Shown: positions 1 to 9,365, counted from the first letter of the stretch. The stretch is DNA of 64,000 nt from Lactococcus garvieae subsp. garvieae (GCF_029024465.1 NZ_CP118950.1:1426001-1490000), one strand, 5' to 3'. The notes: a model not told the origin generated them from the sequence alone. A program made the numbers and translations.

Positions 1-29
1 CCTTCTTTAAAATTAACTTTATATGCCAT
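1..29 (-). CDS. start of an unidentified gene (runs out of the window)
   Basis: Only the first nine complete codons are present, reading MAYKVNFKE. An ATG at 29-27 is preceded by a strong AGGAGG ribosome binding site (35-41) and by an extended -10 (TGCTATAAT, 62-70), so this is a real gene start. The product cannot be named from so few residues. Confidence 0.6.
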
Positions 30-61
30 AAACACCTCCTGTGTTTGTTTGTTTTTTCTTT

Positions 62-70
62 ATTATAGCA
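62..70 (-). promoter_or_regulatory. extended -10 promoter for the gene leaving the left edge
   Basis: The minus strand reads TGCTATAAT, a perfect extended -10. The -35 is weak, as is usual for extended -10 promoters. The leader to the ATG at 29 would be about 27 nt and contains the ribosome binding site. Confidence 0.55.
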
Positions 71-104
71 AAAATGTAAGGCACTCTATAAGGTTAAACT
101 CGTA

Positions 105-295
105 AAAAAGGAGGTGAACTCAAACTGAGTGGAAAACGCAGTGGACAAGCTACGAAGGCCAGTATCGTTTCGCTCCTGACCCAGCGCTTAAGTGGATAGG
201 ATCACTGATGAAGGATTAAGGCAGGACGGGCTCCCCCAATGCCATTGCTAGTCGTGCAAGAAAGGTTGTCCAAGGAGCCAAAGTGACTTGAGCAA
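105..295. other. GC-rich unexplained block; possible structured RNA or decayed gene
   Basis: This stretch is clearly richer in G+C than its surroundings, as structured RNAs often are in AT-rich genomes. CTCAA (119-123) can pair with TTGAG (288-292), and GGACAA (133-138) with TTGTCC (266-271), closing a long stem. Inside lie AGTG/CACT and GGCA..GGG/CCC..TGCC hairpins. It lacks the RNase P GAGGAAAGUCC core, the SRP core motif and tmRNA ends. Short open stretches occur in several frames but none has a start with a ribosome binding site. Identity unknown; a degenerate gene fragment is the alternative. Confidence 0.35.
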
Positions 296-323
296 CAAAA
301 AAAGCCCTGCTTTTCAGCAGAAC
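296..323 (-). terminator. terminator of the fused ABC transporter gene
   Basis: Minus strand: CTGCT-GAAA-AGCAG followed by GGCTTTTTTT. It lies directly downstream of the stop at 337. Confidence 0.7.
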
Positions 324-336
324 TTCTCCATATTTA

Positions 337-2322
337 TTAATCAGCAGCCAAGGCTTCGATAGTGTTCAAGCGTGCTGCACGTGCTGCAGGTGCAAGACTT
401 GAAAGTAAAGCAATAATCAGCGCAATGATTACGGCAAAGATAATATGGCCAGAAGTAATCTGAACAATATTTCCGCCGACTAAGCTATGCAAAGCTTTGT
501 TGATGATACTTTGTCCCGCAAAGGCAAGAGCAATCGCAATAACTGCAGATGACAAGCCAAGGATCACACTTTCAGCTGTGAACATGCGAGAAACATCTTT
601 ACGACGTCCACCTAAGGCACGAAGGACACCAATTTCTTTAGTACGTTCGGCAACAGACATATAAGTTGTTACCACAATCATAAAGATTGAAACAATCAAG
701 CTAATACCAGCAATGGCAGCCAAGACGGTTGAGACAATCCCTGTAATATCTGTGATTGTATCCAACATACTACCGATATTTGTTGAGGCAAACACAAGTT
801 TGTCATTATCTTTGATATCATTGATAGCTTTGGTTACATCTTTAACTTTATCTGTATCTGTCACAGTGACGTAGGCTGTATTTGGCATCGCATCGATATT
901 ATTTGCAGTAAGCATTTCTTTCAATGCCTCTGTTGAAGTCAAAGTACCAACCATTGGCATATCTTGCAAGACGCCTGAGATTTCCATATCTTCTGTGATA
1001 GTCACAGGAGTATTGTTTTTATCCACAGTTTGGAAGCTTACTTTGACTGTTTTACCAATCACAGCTTTCCAGTCTTTTGCTTCATATGTTTTTTGATCAA
1101 ACTTCTTCATGTCTGCTTCAGAGATAACGATTTGTTTACCTTTAGGTTCTGAACCAGCATGTAACGTTGAAGACTGAATCATCGGTGTCCAAGACATAAT
1201 CGCTTGGCTACTTGTTGTTTGTCCCTTATAATCAAGAGTTACAGCACCTGCTTTTGTAATCCCTGCATCAACTGCTTTGACATTATCCAAGTCCTTCAAC
1301 TTGTTAATGTTTTTATCAGAGATCCCCAGCATTGTTTGCTGCGCAATTGAAAAGGCTTCATCATTATCTTTACCCTGATTATTTGCTGAGTCACGTTGAA
1401 CCACAGTAATAATATTTGGATTTGCCAAGCTTGTGACCTGATCGTTCATGTATTTTGTGGCCCCAGTACCTAAACCAAGGAAGAAAATAACTGAGAATAA
1501 GCCAATGGCTGTACCTATAGCAATGAGAAGATTGATTTTCCAAGTGTTTGTAAAGTGCTTAAAGGCTGTTTTAACCACATCACCATAAGAAAGTGCCTTT
1601 GTCTTGAAGGATTTTGCTTCATCTGGCACAGGATAAGCTGGCTTGTCACGCTCATCTCCGATAATCTGTCCGTCTGCCAGACGAATCGTACGTGTCCCAT
1701 AGTCAGCGACTTCTTGAGAGTGAGTGACGACAATGACTGTCTTACCAGACTGTGCGATTTGGCGAAGAAGTGCCAATACTTCTTTCGTATTTTGTGAATC
1801 GAGCGCTCCTGTAGGCTCATCAGCAAGGATAATCTCAGGATCGCTGGCCAAAGCCCGCGCAATGGCTACACGTTGTTTTTGCCCGCCAGATAACTGTGCG
1901 GGTTTTTTCTTACGGTGTTCGTAAAGGCCAACTTGTTTGGTTAGCTCAACTGCACGTTCGACACGTTCTTTTTCTGATAGGCTTGTCATTTTCAAGCTAA
2001 TCAAGATATTGTCAAGCACACTTAAGTAGTTGATTAAGTTGAAAGACTGGAAGATAAAGCCGATAGTATCACGGCGATAGGCATCCATATCTTTTTCTTT
2101 CTTCGCCTTTTGCGCGACACCATCGATGATAACATCACCATCATATTCACGGTCTAAGCCACCGATGATATTCATCAGGGTTGATTTACCACCACCGGAC
2201 TCACCGAGTAAGCTGACAAAGTCTCCACGCTCAAACTCAAGGTCAATCCCCTTGAGTACCGGAAATTCATCTTTACCTAAAAAGTATGATTTCCTAATGT
2301 TTTTTAATTCTAATACGGGCAT
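337..2322 (-). CDS. ABC transporter, ATPase fused to FtsX/MacB-type permease
   Basis: A 661-residue protein acting at the cell membrane. Residues 1-225 form an ABC ATPase with Walker [10 protein letters not shown], signature LSGGQKQR and Walker [12 protein letters not shown] (LolD/MacB subfamily). After a linker come one membrane segment near residue 265, a large extracytoplasmic MacB-type domain and three C-terminal FtsX segments. Such proteins usually expel antimicrobial peptides or other toxic compounds by mechanotransmission; the substrate here is unknown. ATPase and permease are usually separate genes in Firmicutes, so the fusion is mildly unusual. It follows the MarR-type gene by 88 bp on the same strand, and that regulator probably controls it. 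Confidence 0.9.
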   Translation of the reverse strand: MPVLELKNIRKSYFLGKDEFPVLKGIDLEFERGDFVSLLGESGGGKSTLMNIIGGLDREYDGDVIIDGVAQKAKKEKDMDAYRRDTIGFIFQSFNLINYLSVLDNILISLKMTSLSEKERVERAVELTKQVGLYEHRKKKPAQLSGGQKQRVAIARALASDPEIILADEPTGALDSQNTKEVLALLRQIAQSGKTVIVVTHSQEVADYGTRTIRLADGQIIGDERDKPAYPVPDEAKSFKTKALSYGDVVKTAFKHFTNTWKINLLIAIGTAIGLFSVIFFLGLGTGATKYMNDQVTSLANPNIITVVQRDSANNQGKDNDEAFSIAQQTMLGISDKNINKLKDLDNVKAVDAGITKAGAVTLDYKGQTTSSQAIMSWTPMIQSSTLHAGSEPKGKQIVISEADMKKFDQKTYEAKDWKAVIGKTVKVSFQTVDKNNTPVTITEDMEISGVLQDMPMVGTLTSTEALKEMLTANNIDAMPNTAYVTVTDTDKVKDVTKAINDIKDNDKLVFASTNIGSMLDTITDITGIVSTVLAAIAGISLIVSIFMIVVTTYMSVAERTKEIGVLRALGGRRKDVSRMFTAESVILGLSSAVIAIALAFAGQSIINKALHSLVGGNIVQITSGHIIFAVIIALIIALLSSLAPAARAARLNTIEALAAD

Positions 2323-2410
2323 AATTTCTTCTTTCTAATAATAAAGATACTTCTATTATACCTTAAATTCTACCAAAGAACTTAGGACCTTAGACTGATT
2401 TAAGCTTATT

Positions 2411-3049
2411 TTAAAAATCGTCCCAGTTATCGTCTCTTCTGCTGTGTGGATTATGCCCAAAATTCCATGGGTTATGTGCATCACGCATCTGACGGCGCAT
2501 TTCTTTTCTCATTTTTGCTTCCATTTCTCTACCCATATGATGCATCATTCGTGGATCAAAGCCTCCAGGACGCATACCACCAAAGCGGAAATCACATTCC
2601 TCATCAGCTGGATTAGCTTCTTCAAGTTTTTCCAAAATATGGATCAGTTGAACTTGCTCTTCTTCTGTAAGATTGCCAAAGATGCCTTCTGAAAGATCAT
2701 CTTGACTTTCCTTGCGCTCAACTTGAGCTTGCTTACCTTCCTCGGTCAAGAAAACACGGCTGACACGTTTGTCATTTTCATCTGTGACACGTTTAACTAA
2801 GCCACGTTGCTCTAAACTCTTCACTTGGGCGGTGACGCTTGAAGGTCGGATATCCAAGATTTCAGCAATTTCAGCATTGGTCAGACCATCAGCCTTCCAG
2901 AGTTCAACCAGAAGCCCTTGTGCACCTGTACGCGATTTTTTTTCCCCCAGTCGACTTGTCATTCTTTCCATATGCAAAGCCATGAGAAGCTGAGGGTTGT
3001 GAAGTAGTTTTGAAAAAAGATGTAATAATTTATTTGTTTCTGCTGACAC
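2411..3049 (-). CDS. MarR-family transcriptional regulator with a His/Met/Arg-rich tail
   Basis: A 212-residue protein. Residues 1-145 are a winged-helix MarR domain (the wHTH core contains LTNAEIAEILDIRPSSVTAQV), probably a dimeric ligand-responsive repressor. The last 65 residues are not part of the family: they are rich in His, Met, Arg and Asp, include MMHHM, and end in DDNWDDF. The start is GTG at 3049-3047, with AAAGGAG seven bases upstream. It is the first gene before the fused ABC transporter, which it probably regulates. The tail could bind metal or haem, or tether the protein; this is speculation. Confidence 0.85.
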   Translation of the reverse strand: MSAETNKLLHLFSKLLHNPQLLMALHMERMTSRLGEKKSRTGAQGLLVELWKADGLTNAEIAEILDIRPSSVTAQVKSLEQRGLVKRVTDENDKRVSRVFLTEEGKQAQVERKESQDDLSEGIFGNLTEEEQVQLIHILEKLEEANPADEECDFRFGGMRPGGFDPRMMHHMGREMEAKMRKEMRRQMRDAHNPWNFGHNPHSRRDDNWDDF

Positions 3050-3070
3050 AGTTATTCTCCTTTATATTTA

Positions 3071-3093
3071 GTTTAACTATCGTATAAGCTAAC
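3071..3093. promoter_or_regulatory. candidate operator of the MarR-type regulator
   Basis: An imperfect inverted repeat (GTTTAACTAT / ATAAGCTAAC) sits 22 bp upstream of the GTG start, where the promoter should be. MarR proteins typically autoregulate through such sites. Confidence 0.35.
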
Positions 3094-3135
3094 AAAATAC
3101 ATTTTAATACTTTTATTTCGTTTTGTCAACATAAA

Positions 3136-3163
3136 AACTAACGACTATTAAAAGTCGTTAGTT
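3136..3163 (-). terminator. cydC terminator with the stop codon in its loop
   Basis: The 11-bp stem AACTAACGACT / AGTCGTTAGTT is followed on the minus strand by TTTTTAT. The cydC stop codon (3150-3148) falls inside the six-base loop, so the 5' arm of the stem encodes the last residues of CydC. Confidence 0.85.
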
Positions 3164-4866
3164 CCTAAGTCCATTTGATAAAGCTTACGGAAGTCTTCGT
3201 TGTGTTCAAGAAGGTATTCCGGCTGATCATCAAGCTTGATTTTACCTTTTTCTAAAAAGATAACACGGTCCATGTGCTGTACACCCAGCAGATGGTGAGT
3301 GATAAAGATAATCGTTTTGTCTTTTAAGCGCTCAAAGAAGAGACGCAACAGTTGATTTTCGGTAATCGGATCCAGCGAAACAGTCGGTTCATCTAAGATA
3401 ACTATATCGACATCAGACAGCAAAATACGTGCCAAAGCTAACCGTTGACGTTCACCACCTGAGAAACGTTGTCCTGCCTCGTCCACGACTTCGTTGAGTT
3501 GGTCAGGTAGGGAGGCTACCATTTTTTTCAATCCCACAAGTTCTAAAGCATTCCAAATTTCTTCGTCACTGGCATCAAGCCGAGCTAGACTAAGATTGGA
3601 ACGAATACTGGCATTGAAAATATAAGGACTTTGATTGATGACACCAATTTTTTCTTCAACATTATTGGCATAAGCGGGTGCAACTCCAGACAAATCTAAA
3701 GTCCCTTGCTGTGCGATAAGGTCGCCACGGATAAGGCTTGCTAAGGTGGATTTACCCACACCTGAGCGGCCTAATATCGCGACATGCTCTCCTTTTTTGA
3801 TATGGAGATTTAAGTCCTCAAAGATAAGCTTATCCTCAAAAGCAAAGCTTAAGTTAGAAATTTGTAAGTCTGTGTCCTTAATTGTTTCTTGTCGCACATC
3901 TTCTTTGACATCAGGCAAATCATTGAGCCGTTGAACAGAATCACCATAACGTTGTGTTTCAACAACAGCGTCAGACAAGGGTGCAAAAGCATCGAACAAA
4001 GGAAAGGCGGCCAGAGAAACAGCAGCAATATAGTTCGGTGCATCTCCTGTATTTAAGGTTGAACCTGACCAAACAATCAGATAAACCACAAGTAAAGCAA
4101 AGATCAGCTGCAAAACAAGGTTACGTTTTCGTACATAGCTCAGCATTTTTTCTTGAATCTGACGTGCTGCTTTTTCGGAGGATTGATAATCCAGCAAGAA
4201 ATCTTCTTTTCTTCCTGATAAAACCCAATCTTGTAAACCTAAAACATCATCTGTCAAGTTAGAAAAGAGTTGATTCCGGTAATTTTTCAAATCACGGTCA
4301 TATTTGGCCGATACTTTGAGTGACACATAAGGAAGCACGATAACCATCAAGCCTAAGAAAAAGGCAACTACAAGAGCCAAAGTCAGTGAAAAGACACCTG
4401 AAGCGATGATGAGAGCTACAGATAAAGAACCTACAATCATCAAAGGAAAAAGGGTCCGTAAGAACAAGTCCTGAATATTGGCGATATCTTCATTAAGCAA
4501 GCCAAGAAGATCACCTAACTTGTAGCGTTCAGATAAACCAATCGCTGATTTTTCCAATCTGAGGTAAAGCTTGCGACGAAGGTTACTGGTGATGCGTAAA
4601 ATCCAGTTGTGTGAGGTTAGGCGTTCAATATAACGCACCACAGGCCGTGAAATACCAAAGACACGTACCATCAAAACAGGCACATAGATAATCAAAATGT
4701 TTTCGGGTTTGGTTGCTGATTTTGAAATCACGTAGCCCGCTGAAAACATAAGCAGGCCAGCGCAAAACATCGTTATTGTTCCTAAAATAATCGCGAGAAT
4801 CATCCCGAAACGATATTTACGCAGAAAAGGTGTGATCCAATCATTGTTGAAAAGAATCTTCTTCAT
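3148..4866 (-). CDS. cydC: CydC, ABC exporter subunit for cytochrome bd assembly
   Basis: With CydD it forms a heterodimeric ABC transporter, required to assemble cytochrome bd; the family exports glutathione/cysteine and has been linked to haem. A six-helix membrane domain (about residues 1-300) precedes an ATPase with Walker A GRSGVGKST, signature FSGGERQR and Walker B IVILDEPTVSLD. I set the start at the ATG at 4866, preceded by TGGAG, not at the upstream ATG at 4914 that lies inside cydD; this gives 572 residues. It follows cydD by 31 bp. CydC is recognised by order and similarity to its partner; sequence alone separates the two subunits only weakly. Confidence 0.92.
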   Translation of the reverse strand: MKKILFNNDWITPFLRKYRFGMILAIILGTITMFCAGLLMFSAGYVISKSATKPENILIIYVPVLMVRVFGISRPVVRYIERLTSHNWILRITSNLRRKLYLRLEKSAIGLSERYKLGDLLGLLNEDIANIQDLFLRTLFPLMIVGSLSVALIIASGVFSLTLALVVAFFLGLMVIVLPYVSLKVSAKYDRDLKNYRNQLFSNLTDDVLGLQDWVLSGRKEDFLLDYQSSEKAARQIQEKMLSYVRKRNLVLQLIFALLVVYLIVWSGSTLNTGDAPNYIAAVSLAAFPLFDAFAPLSDAVVETQRYGDSVQRLNDLPDVKEDVRQETIKDTDLQISNLSFAFEDKLIFEDLNLHIKKGEHVAILGRSGVGKSTLASLIRGDLIAQQGTLDLSGVAPAYANNVEEKIGVINQSPYIFNASIRSNLSLARLDASDEEIWNALELVGLKKMVASLPDQLNEVVDEAGQRFSGGERQRLALARILLSDVDIVILDEPTVSLDPITENQLLRLFFERLKDKTIIFITHHLLGVQHMDRVIFLEKGKIKLDDQPEYLLEHNEDFRKLYQMDLGTNDF

Positions 4867-4897
4867 TTTTTCTCCATTGTTTTTACAATCATGCTGT

Positions 4898-6604
4898 TTA
4901 ACCTCGCATCTCACGCAAGAGCTCTCGGTAGTATTTATTTGTGGCTAGGAGTTCTTGATGTGAGCCTGCAGATTCAAGTTTGCCTTCATTGAGGACAAGA
5001 ATCACGTCCATCTGAGGCAGCCAGTGCAAACGGTGAGTTGCCAAGAAAACAAGCTTGTCCTCAAAGAGAGGCAGAATGTTTTCTTTTATCTCTAGTTCCG
5101 TTTCCACATCAAGATGCGCCGTTGGCTCATCAAGGAAAAGAATATTTCTTTCTTGAGAGAGAAACGCACGCGTCAAAGCGACACGTTGCATTTGTCCACC
5201 AGATAAGGTACGCCCACCTGCACCAATATTCGCGTCCAATCCAATTTCTTCCACCAAATCCTTCAACCCGGCAAGCTCAGCTGCATGAAGGATTGCTTCA
5301 TCTGTAGCTTCTGGCTGATAAAAGGCTAAATTGGCACGTAAAGTTCCCGCGAAAATATAAGTGTTTTGGGGGATAAATTGTAAAGCCTGGCGGAATTTTT
5401 CATCATTAAGTGATGACAGCTGGTGTTCATTAAGCTGAATCTCACCCGCACTTGGCATAAGAAAGCCTGAAAGCATACTCAGCAATGTCGATTTACCTGA
5501 GCCCGATTCACCGACAATGGCTACCTTGGTAAAACCTTGCAGTTCCAGATTTATATCTGAGACACCGCGTCCAGTCTCAAAAACTTTGCTCAAATGATGA
5601 AGTTTGAGTTGTGACTGCTCCGTCCAACGGATGGGCTCTGGTAAAACTTCGGTTAAATGCTCTTCTGTTTGCAGCACTTCATTGACACTGGCATAAGCAT
5701 TTTTACCATTGAGCGTTGCATGGTAATCCGAGGCAAAGTCACGCAAAGGCAAGAAATACTCTGGAGCCAAAATCAAAGCAGCCAGCGCTGGGAACAAGAG
5801 AATGGCACCATTCATGAGACGTAGTCCTAAGAACAAAGCCACTGTAGCAACAGACAAGGTTGCAAAGAAATCAAGGGCAAAGGTCGAAAGAATGGCGACA
5901 CGTAACGTGGCCATTGTTGCTTTACGGAAACGCTCTGACGTTTGATAAATAGAATTGGCATATGTTTTTGATAAACCAAAATATTTTAAAGTCGAAATTC
6001 CCCGGAGCGAATCTAAGAAGTGATTGGATAAAAGCTGGAAACTCTTATACTGTCTGTCTGCCTGTCCTTGTGCAGCATAACCTAACAAAATCATAAAGAT
6101 TATGGCAAAAGGAAAAGCAATCGCCAACACAATCGCTGTTTGTAAATCCAAAAAAGCAATCGCAATCAGCAAGAGAATTGGTATGATCATCATGTTCAAG
6201 ACTTTAGAAAGTACCAACTTGATATAAGTTTCGACCTCATCAATACCAGAAATCACTGTTGATGTCAGATTACCTGTCCCCATTTCACGTGAGACGGAAG
6301 GGCCGAGTTTAAAAGCTTTTTCAAGAATCTGTCCACGCATATCTGCCGCCAAACGATAAGAAACCTTATCAAGCATATATTGACGTAAAAAGTTTACTCC
6401 TTCTCGCCCAAAAAAGCTCAGGAAAAAGCCAATAATGTAGAGCAGTACCTGCAGGATTTCTTGACCTTGCCATAACCCTGTTATCGCTTGAGACAGAAAT
6501 AAAGCCTGTCCTAAAATACAAAGCGCTTGAAGTAGGGCGAGCCCTCCAAGAGCGGGAAGAATCTTACGTACTCCTGGAAGAGTAAATAGAGTTCTGTCAA
6601 TCAT
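4898..6604 (-). CDS. cydD: CydD, ABC exporter subunit for cytochrome bd assembly
   Basis: A 568-residue half-transporter: six membrane helices (about 15-300), then an ATPase with Walker A GESGSGKST, signature LSGGQMQR and Walker B ILFLDEPTAHLD. It partners CydC, encoded next. A terminator follows cydB and a promoter-like sequence precedes cydD, so cydDC may be transcribed separately from cydAB, although read-through is possible. No truncation; both nucleotide-binding sites look intact. Confidence 0.92.
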   Translation of the reverse strand: MIDRTLFTLPGVRKILPALGGLALLQALCILGQALFLSQAITGLWQGQEILQVLLYIIGFFLSFFGREGVNFLRQYMLDKVSYRLAADMRGQILEKAFKLGPSVSREMGTGNLTSTVISGIDEVETYIKLVLSKVLNMMIIPILLLIAIAFLDLQTAIVLAIAFPFAIIFMILLGYAAQGQADRQYKSFQLLSNHFLDSLRGISTLKYFGLSKTYANSIYQTSERFRKATMATLRVAILSTFALDFFATLSVATVALFLGLRLMNGAILLFPALAALILAPEYFLPLRDFASDYHATLNGKNAYASVNEVLQTEEHLTEVLPEPIRWTEQSQLKLHHLSKVFETGRGVSDINLELQGFTKVAIVGESGSGKSTLLSMLSGFLMPSAGEIQLNEHQLSSLNDEKFRQALQFIPQNTYIFAGTLRANLAFYQPEATDEAILHAAELAGLKDLVEEIGLDANIGAGGRTLSGGQMQRVALTRAFLSQERNILFLDEPTAHLDVETELEIKENILPLFEDKLVFLATHRLHWLPQMDVILVLNEGKLESAGSHQELLATNKYYRELLREMRG

Positions 6605-6640
6605 TTTTTATTACCTATTCTTATTCATATGATAACTTTT

Positions 6641-6664
6641 ATTATAACAAAATATGAGTGTCAA
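6641..6664 (-). promoter_or_regulatory. cydD: candidate cydDC promoter
   Basis: The minus strand carries TGTTATAAT, an extended -10 (hexamer at 6641-6646). A TTGACA lies only 12 bp upstream (6659-6664), too close to be its -35, so the extended -10 must do the work. Confidence 0.4.
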
Positions 6665-6716
6665 GCCTTTGAAACTGCTTATAAATTCACGCTCTTCTTC
6701 ACTTTTGTCTAATAAA

Positions 6717-6739
6717 AAATTCCTTTGAAAAAGGAATTT
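6717..6739 (-). terminator. cydAB terminator
   Basis: The 10-bp stem AAATTCCTTT / AAAGGAATTT with a three-base loop is followed by a T-run on the minus strand, just past the cydB stop. Confidence 0.8.
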
Positions 6740-6748
6740 TAGAATCAA

Positions 6749-7744
6749 TTATTCACTGATACGTTTTCTGAAAATGTAGTAAGTCCAAGCCATATAAGCC
6801 AGCACAAATGGCAAGATTGCTATTGTGATGTAAGACATAGTTGTCAAAGTATAGTGTGTTGAGCTTGCATCTTTAATCAAGATACTGTAAGCCGGATTTT
6901 CAGCGATCATTACACGTGGGAACAGCCCTTGGAAAAGTAAAGCAACCAATGCAAGGAAAGTCAAACCAGAGGATAAGAAAGCTGACATTTCACGTTTTTT
7001 AGCAACAGAAACATGTGCAAAAACAGTCAAGAGCACGATAACAGCTAACAAGCCAATCGTTAAGGCTGCATGTTTTTCAATGAAGTCTGTCTTCATAGCA
7101 ATCAAGAGAGCAAAGACAACTTCACCTGCATAAAGTACAAAGTAAAGTTTGTTTGCAAGGTCATTCGCACGTTTGCGCATGTTTCCTTCTGTCTTCAAAG
7201 CAATGTAGTTCAAACCGTGCAAGAAGCTCATCAAAGCTACAGCAACACCACCAACAAGCGAAAGTGGGTTTACGTATGTTGTGAAGCTGGCATAAATATC
7301 ACCGCGTGCATCCATCGGAACACCTTGAATCATGCTGGTAAACATAAGCCCAAACAAGAAAGGAATAAAGAAGCTTGTCACTCCTAAAATTATTTCCCAG
7401 CCACGCTCTACTTTTTCTGATTCGCTACGGTGACGGAACTCAAAGGTTACCCCACGTAAAATCAAGCAGGCGAGTAATAATAATAAGATATTATAATAGC
7501 CAGAGAAAAGTGAAGCATACCAATAAGGGAAGCTGGCAAACATGGCACCGCCGGCTGTCAAGAGCCATACTTCGTTCATATCCCAGAAAGGACCGATTGT
7601 AGCAATCGCTTGGTTGACTTCACGTTTATTACGTGCCAAAGCCAAAACGCTCATTCCTACACCAAAGTCGAAGCCTTCGAGGAAGAAGAATCCCCCAAAG
7701 AGCACTGCAATTAAGATAAACCAAAATAATTGTAATCCGCTCAT
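6749..7744 (-). CDS. cydB: CydB, cytochrome bd quinol oxidase subunit II
   Basis: A 331-residue, very hydrophobic membrane protein of the CydB/UbiD-like fold. It is the second core subunit of the bd oxidase that reduces oxygen to water with menaquinol electrons. The N-terminus (LQLFWFILIAVLFGGFFFLE) and the GFDFGVGM segment are typical. Its ATG overlaps the cydA stop as ATGA, so the two are translationally coupled and made in equal amounts. Lactococci make no haem and use this enzyme only when haem is supplied. Confidence 0.95.
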   Translation of the reverse strand: MSGLQLFWFILIAVLFGGFFFLEGFDFGVGMSVLALARNKREVNQAIATIGPFWDMNEVWLLTAGGAMFASFPYWYASLFSGYYNILLLLLACLILRGVTFEFRHRSESEKVERGWEIILGVTSFFIPFLFGLMFTSMIQGVPMDARGDIYASFTTYVNPLSLVGGVAVALMSFLHGLNYIALKTEGNMRKRANDLANKLYFVLYAGEVVFALLIAMKTDFIEKHAALTIGLLAVIVLLTVFAHVSVAKKREMSAFLSSGLTFLALVALLFQGLFPRVMIAENPAYSILIKDASSTHYTLTTMSYITIAILPFVLAYMAWTYYIFRKRISE

Positions 7745-9189
7745 TTCAAAGCCTCCTCTTCTTTTTCTTCTGATTTAGAATGCTTGTCTTTCCCAAGATT
7801 ATGGCTACTGAATGGATCTAAATCAACATAAGCTGTTTCTGCCTTATGTGCACTGTCACGCATAATACGGCGTGTCAAGATAATCATGATTGTACCTAAG
7901 ACACAGAAAAGAAGGAAGTAAACGATATTTGAGAAGAGCAAACTTCCTACTGAAACGTTAGGTGAAACAGAGTCTTTGATGGTAAAGAGTCCATATACAG
8001 TCCATGGATAACGTCCCAACTCAGTTACCAACCAACCAGAAGTGATAGCAAGGAATGGTAAGAACATTGACCAACCATAAAGACGCATCATTCCAGGTTT
8101 TTCATACATCCAAGGTTTCTTACGGCGTGTCCAGAAGAGCCCAAGAGCTGAAATTAACATGAAGTACATGCTCAAACCAGCCATAATACGGAATGTATAG
8201 AAGAGAACTGTAACTGGTGGATAGTAATTCAGATGATCACCATATTTAGCTTCCAGTTCCTTGTTGATTTGATTCATCCCCTCAACTGAACCTGAAGGAC
8301 GGTGGTAGGTCAAGATTGACAGCACGTACGGTATGCGCACACCGAAAACAGACTTGTGATCAGCTTCGTTAAAGAAAGCAATCATGTCCCAAGCTGCTGG
8401 GTCCTCTGTTGTTTCATAAACACCCTCTGTCGCTGAGAATTTCATCGGTTGAGTATTTTTAACTTCCAACATTTGTTGGTCACCAGCCACGAAGTTCCCC
8501 ATCGCACCGATCAAAGCAACTAAGAGTCCTAAACGCAAGGCTGGTTTAAAGAAATCAGCTTCACGTTTTTTAAGGATTTGGAATGCAGAGATACCGGCAA
8601 CCGCAAATCCACCAGTTAAGAATGACCCTGTGATAACGTGGGTAAATTCTAAGGTTGTTTGTGGGTTTGTCAATAAAGCTGAGAAACTGGTCAATGTGGC
8701 ACGACCATCAATAACTTCATAGCCCACTGGATTTTGCATGAAGCTGTTCGCTGCCAAAATCCAAAGTGAAGAAAGCCAAGTGCCGACCATAACTAAGCCA
8801 AGTGCCGCCAAGTGCAACTTTTTGCCTATACGGTCCCAACCAAACATCCAAACACCCAAGAATGTTGATTCCATAAAGAATGCAAGCAGTGCTTCTACAG
8901 CAAGTGGTGCTCCAAAGATATCACCGACAAATCGTGAATAGTCTGACCAGTTCATCCCAAATTGGAATTCCTGAATAATACCAGTCACGACTCCGACGGC
9001 AAAAGATAATAGCATGATTGCACCAAAGAATTTGGTACGTGTTTTCCATTTCTCATCGCCCGTTTTAACATACAATGCTTCCATAATAAAGGTCATCAAT
9101 GTTAACCCTATCGAAAGGGGAACAAAGAAAAAGTGGAAGATTGTGGTCATGCCAAACTGGAAACGCGCGAGAGTTTCAATTGTCAACAT
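7741..9189 (-). CDS. cydA: CydA, cytochrome bd quinol oxidase subunit I
   Basis: The haem-bearing subunit, with nine or so membrane helices. Family features are visible: the N-terminal RFQFGMT with its haem ligand His in TIFHFFFVPLSIGL, GRYPW near residue 390, and a short Q-loop as in other Firmicutes (482 residues against about 520 in E. coli). I set the start at the ATG at 9189, with AGGAGGCTTT in front; an in-frame start at 9228 has no ribosome binding site. First gene of the cydAB operon. The upstream region carries a cre-like site and a palindrome. Confidence 0.95.
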   Translation of the reverse strand: MLTIETLARFQFGMTTIFHFFFVPLSIGLTLMTFIMEALYVKTGDEKWKTRTKFFGAIMLLSFAVGVVTGIIQEFQFGMNWSDYSRFVGDIFGAPLAVEALLAFFMESTFLGVWMFGWDRIGKKLHLAALGLVMVGTWLSSLWILAANSFMQNPVGYEVIDGRATLTSFSALLTNPQTTLEFTHVITGSFLTGGFAVAGISAFQILKKREADFFKPALRLGLLVALIGAMGNFVAGDQQMLEVKNTQPMKFSATEGVYETTEDPAAWDMIAFFNEADHKSVFGVRIPYVLSILTYHRPSGSVEGMNQINKELEAKYGDHLNYYPPVTVLFYTFRIMAGLSMYFMLISALGLFWTRRKKPWMYEKPGMMRLYGWSMFLPFLAITSGWLVTELGRYPWTVYGLFTIKDSVSPNVSVGSLLFSNIVYFLLFCVLGTIMIILTRRIMRDSAHKAETAYVDLDPFSSHNLGKDKHSKSEEKEEEALK

Positions 9190-9252
9190 AAAGCCTCCTA
9201 TTGCTCGAATAAAGGTAAAAGTACACAATTTTCGAGACTAACAAAAAATTAA

Positions 9253-9290
9253 TTACAATTCATTGTAACACTATGAAAGCGTACCGAAAA
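9253..9290 (-). promoter_or_regulatory. cydA: cydA promoter region with perfect palindrome and cre-like site
   Basis: On the minus strand TACAAT (9262-9267) is a good -10. It lies inside a perfect inverted repeat, TTACAATTCATTGTAA (9253-9268), with 7-bp arms and a 2-base centre. Between the -10 and the weak -35 is TGAAAGCGTACCGA (9274-9287), one core base off the cre consensus for CcpA. CcpA control of cyd is known in L. lactis. The protein that binds the palindrome is not identified. Confidence 0.5.
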
Positions 9291-9365
9291 GGAATTTGTT
9301 TATAAATTCAAGATTCTGATACATTTCTTATACAGCATCATCTTTAGTGTTCAAATTGACACGAA

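Noticed and set aside
120-140. GAGTGGAAAACGCAG as a T-box or RNase P signature
   Set aside because: It only loosely resembles AGGGTGGNACCGCG or the RNase P segment. The other conserved parts of either RNA are absent.
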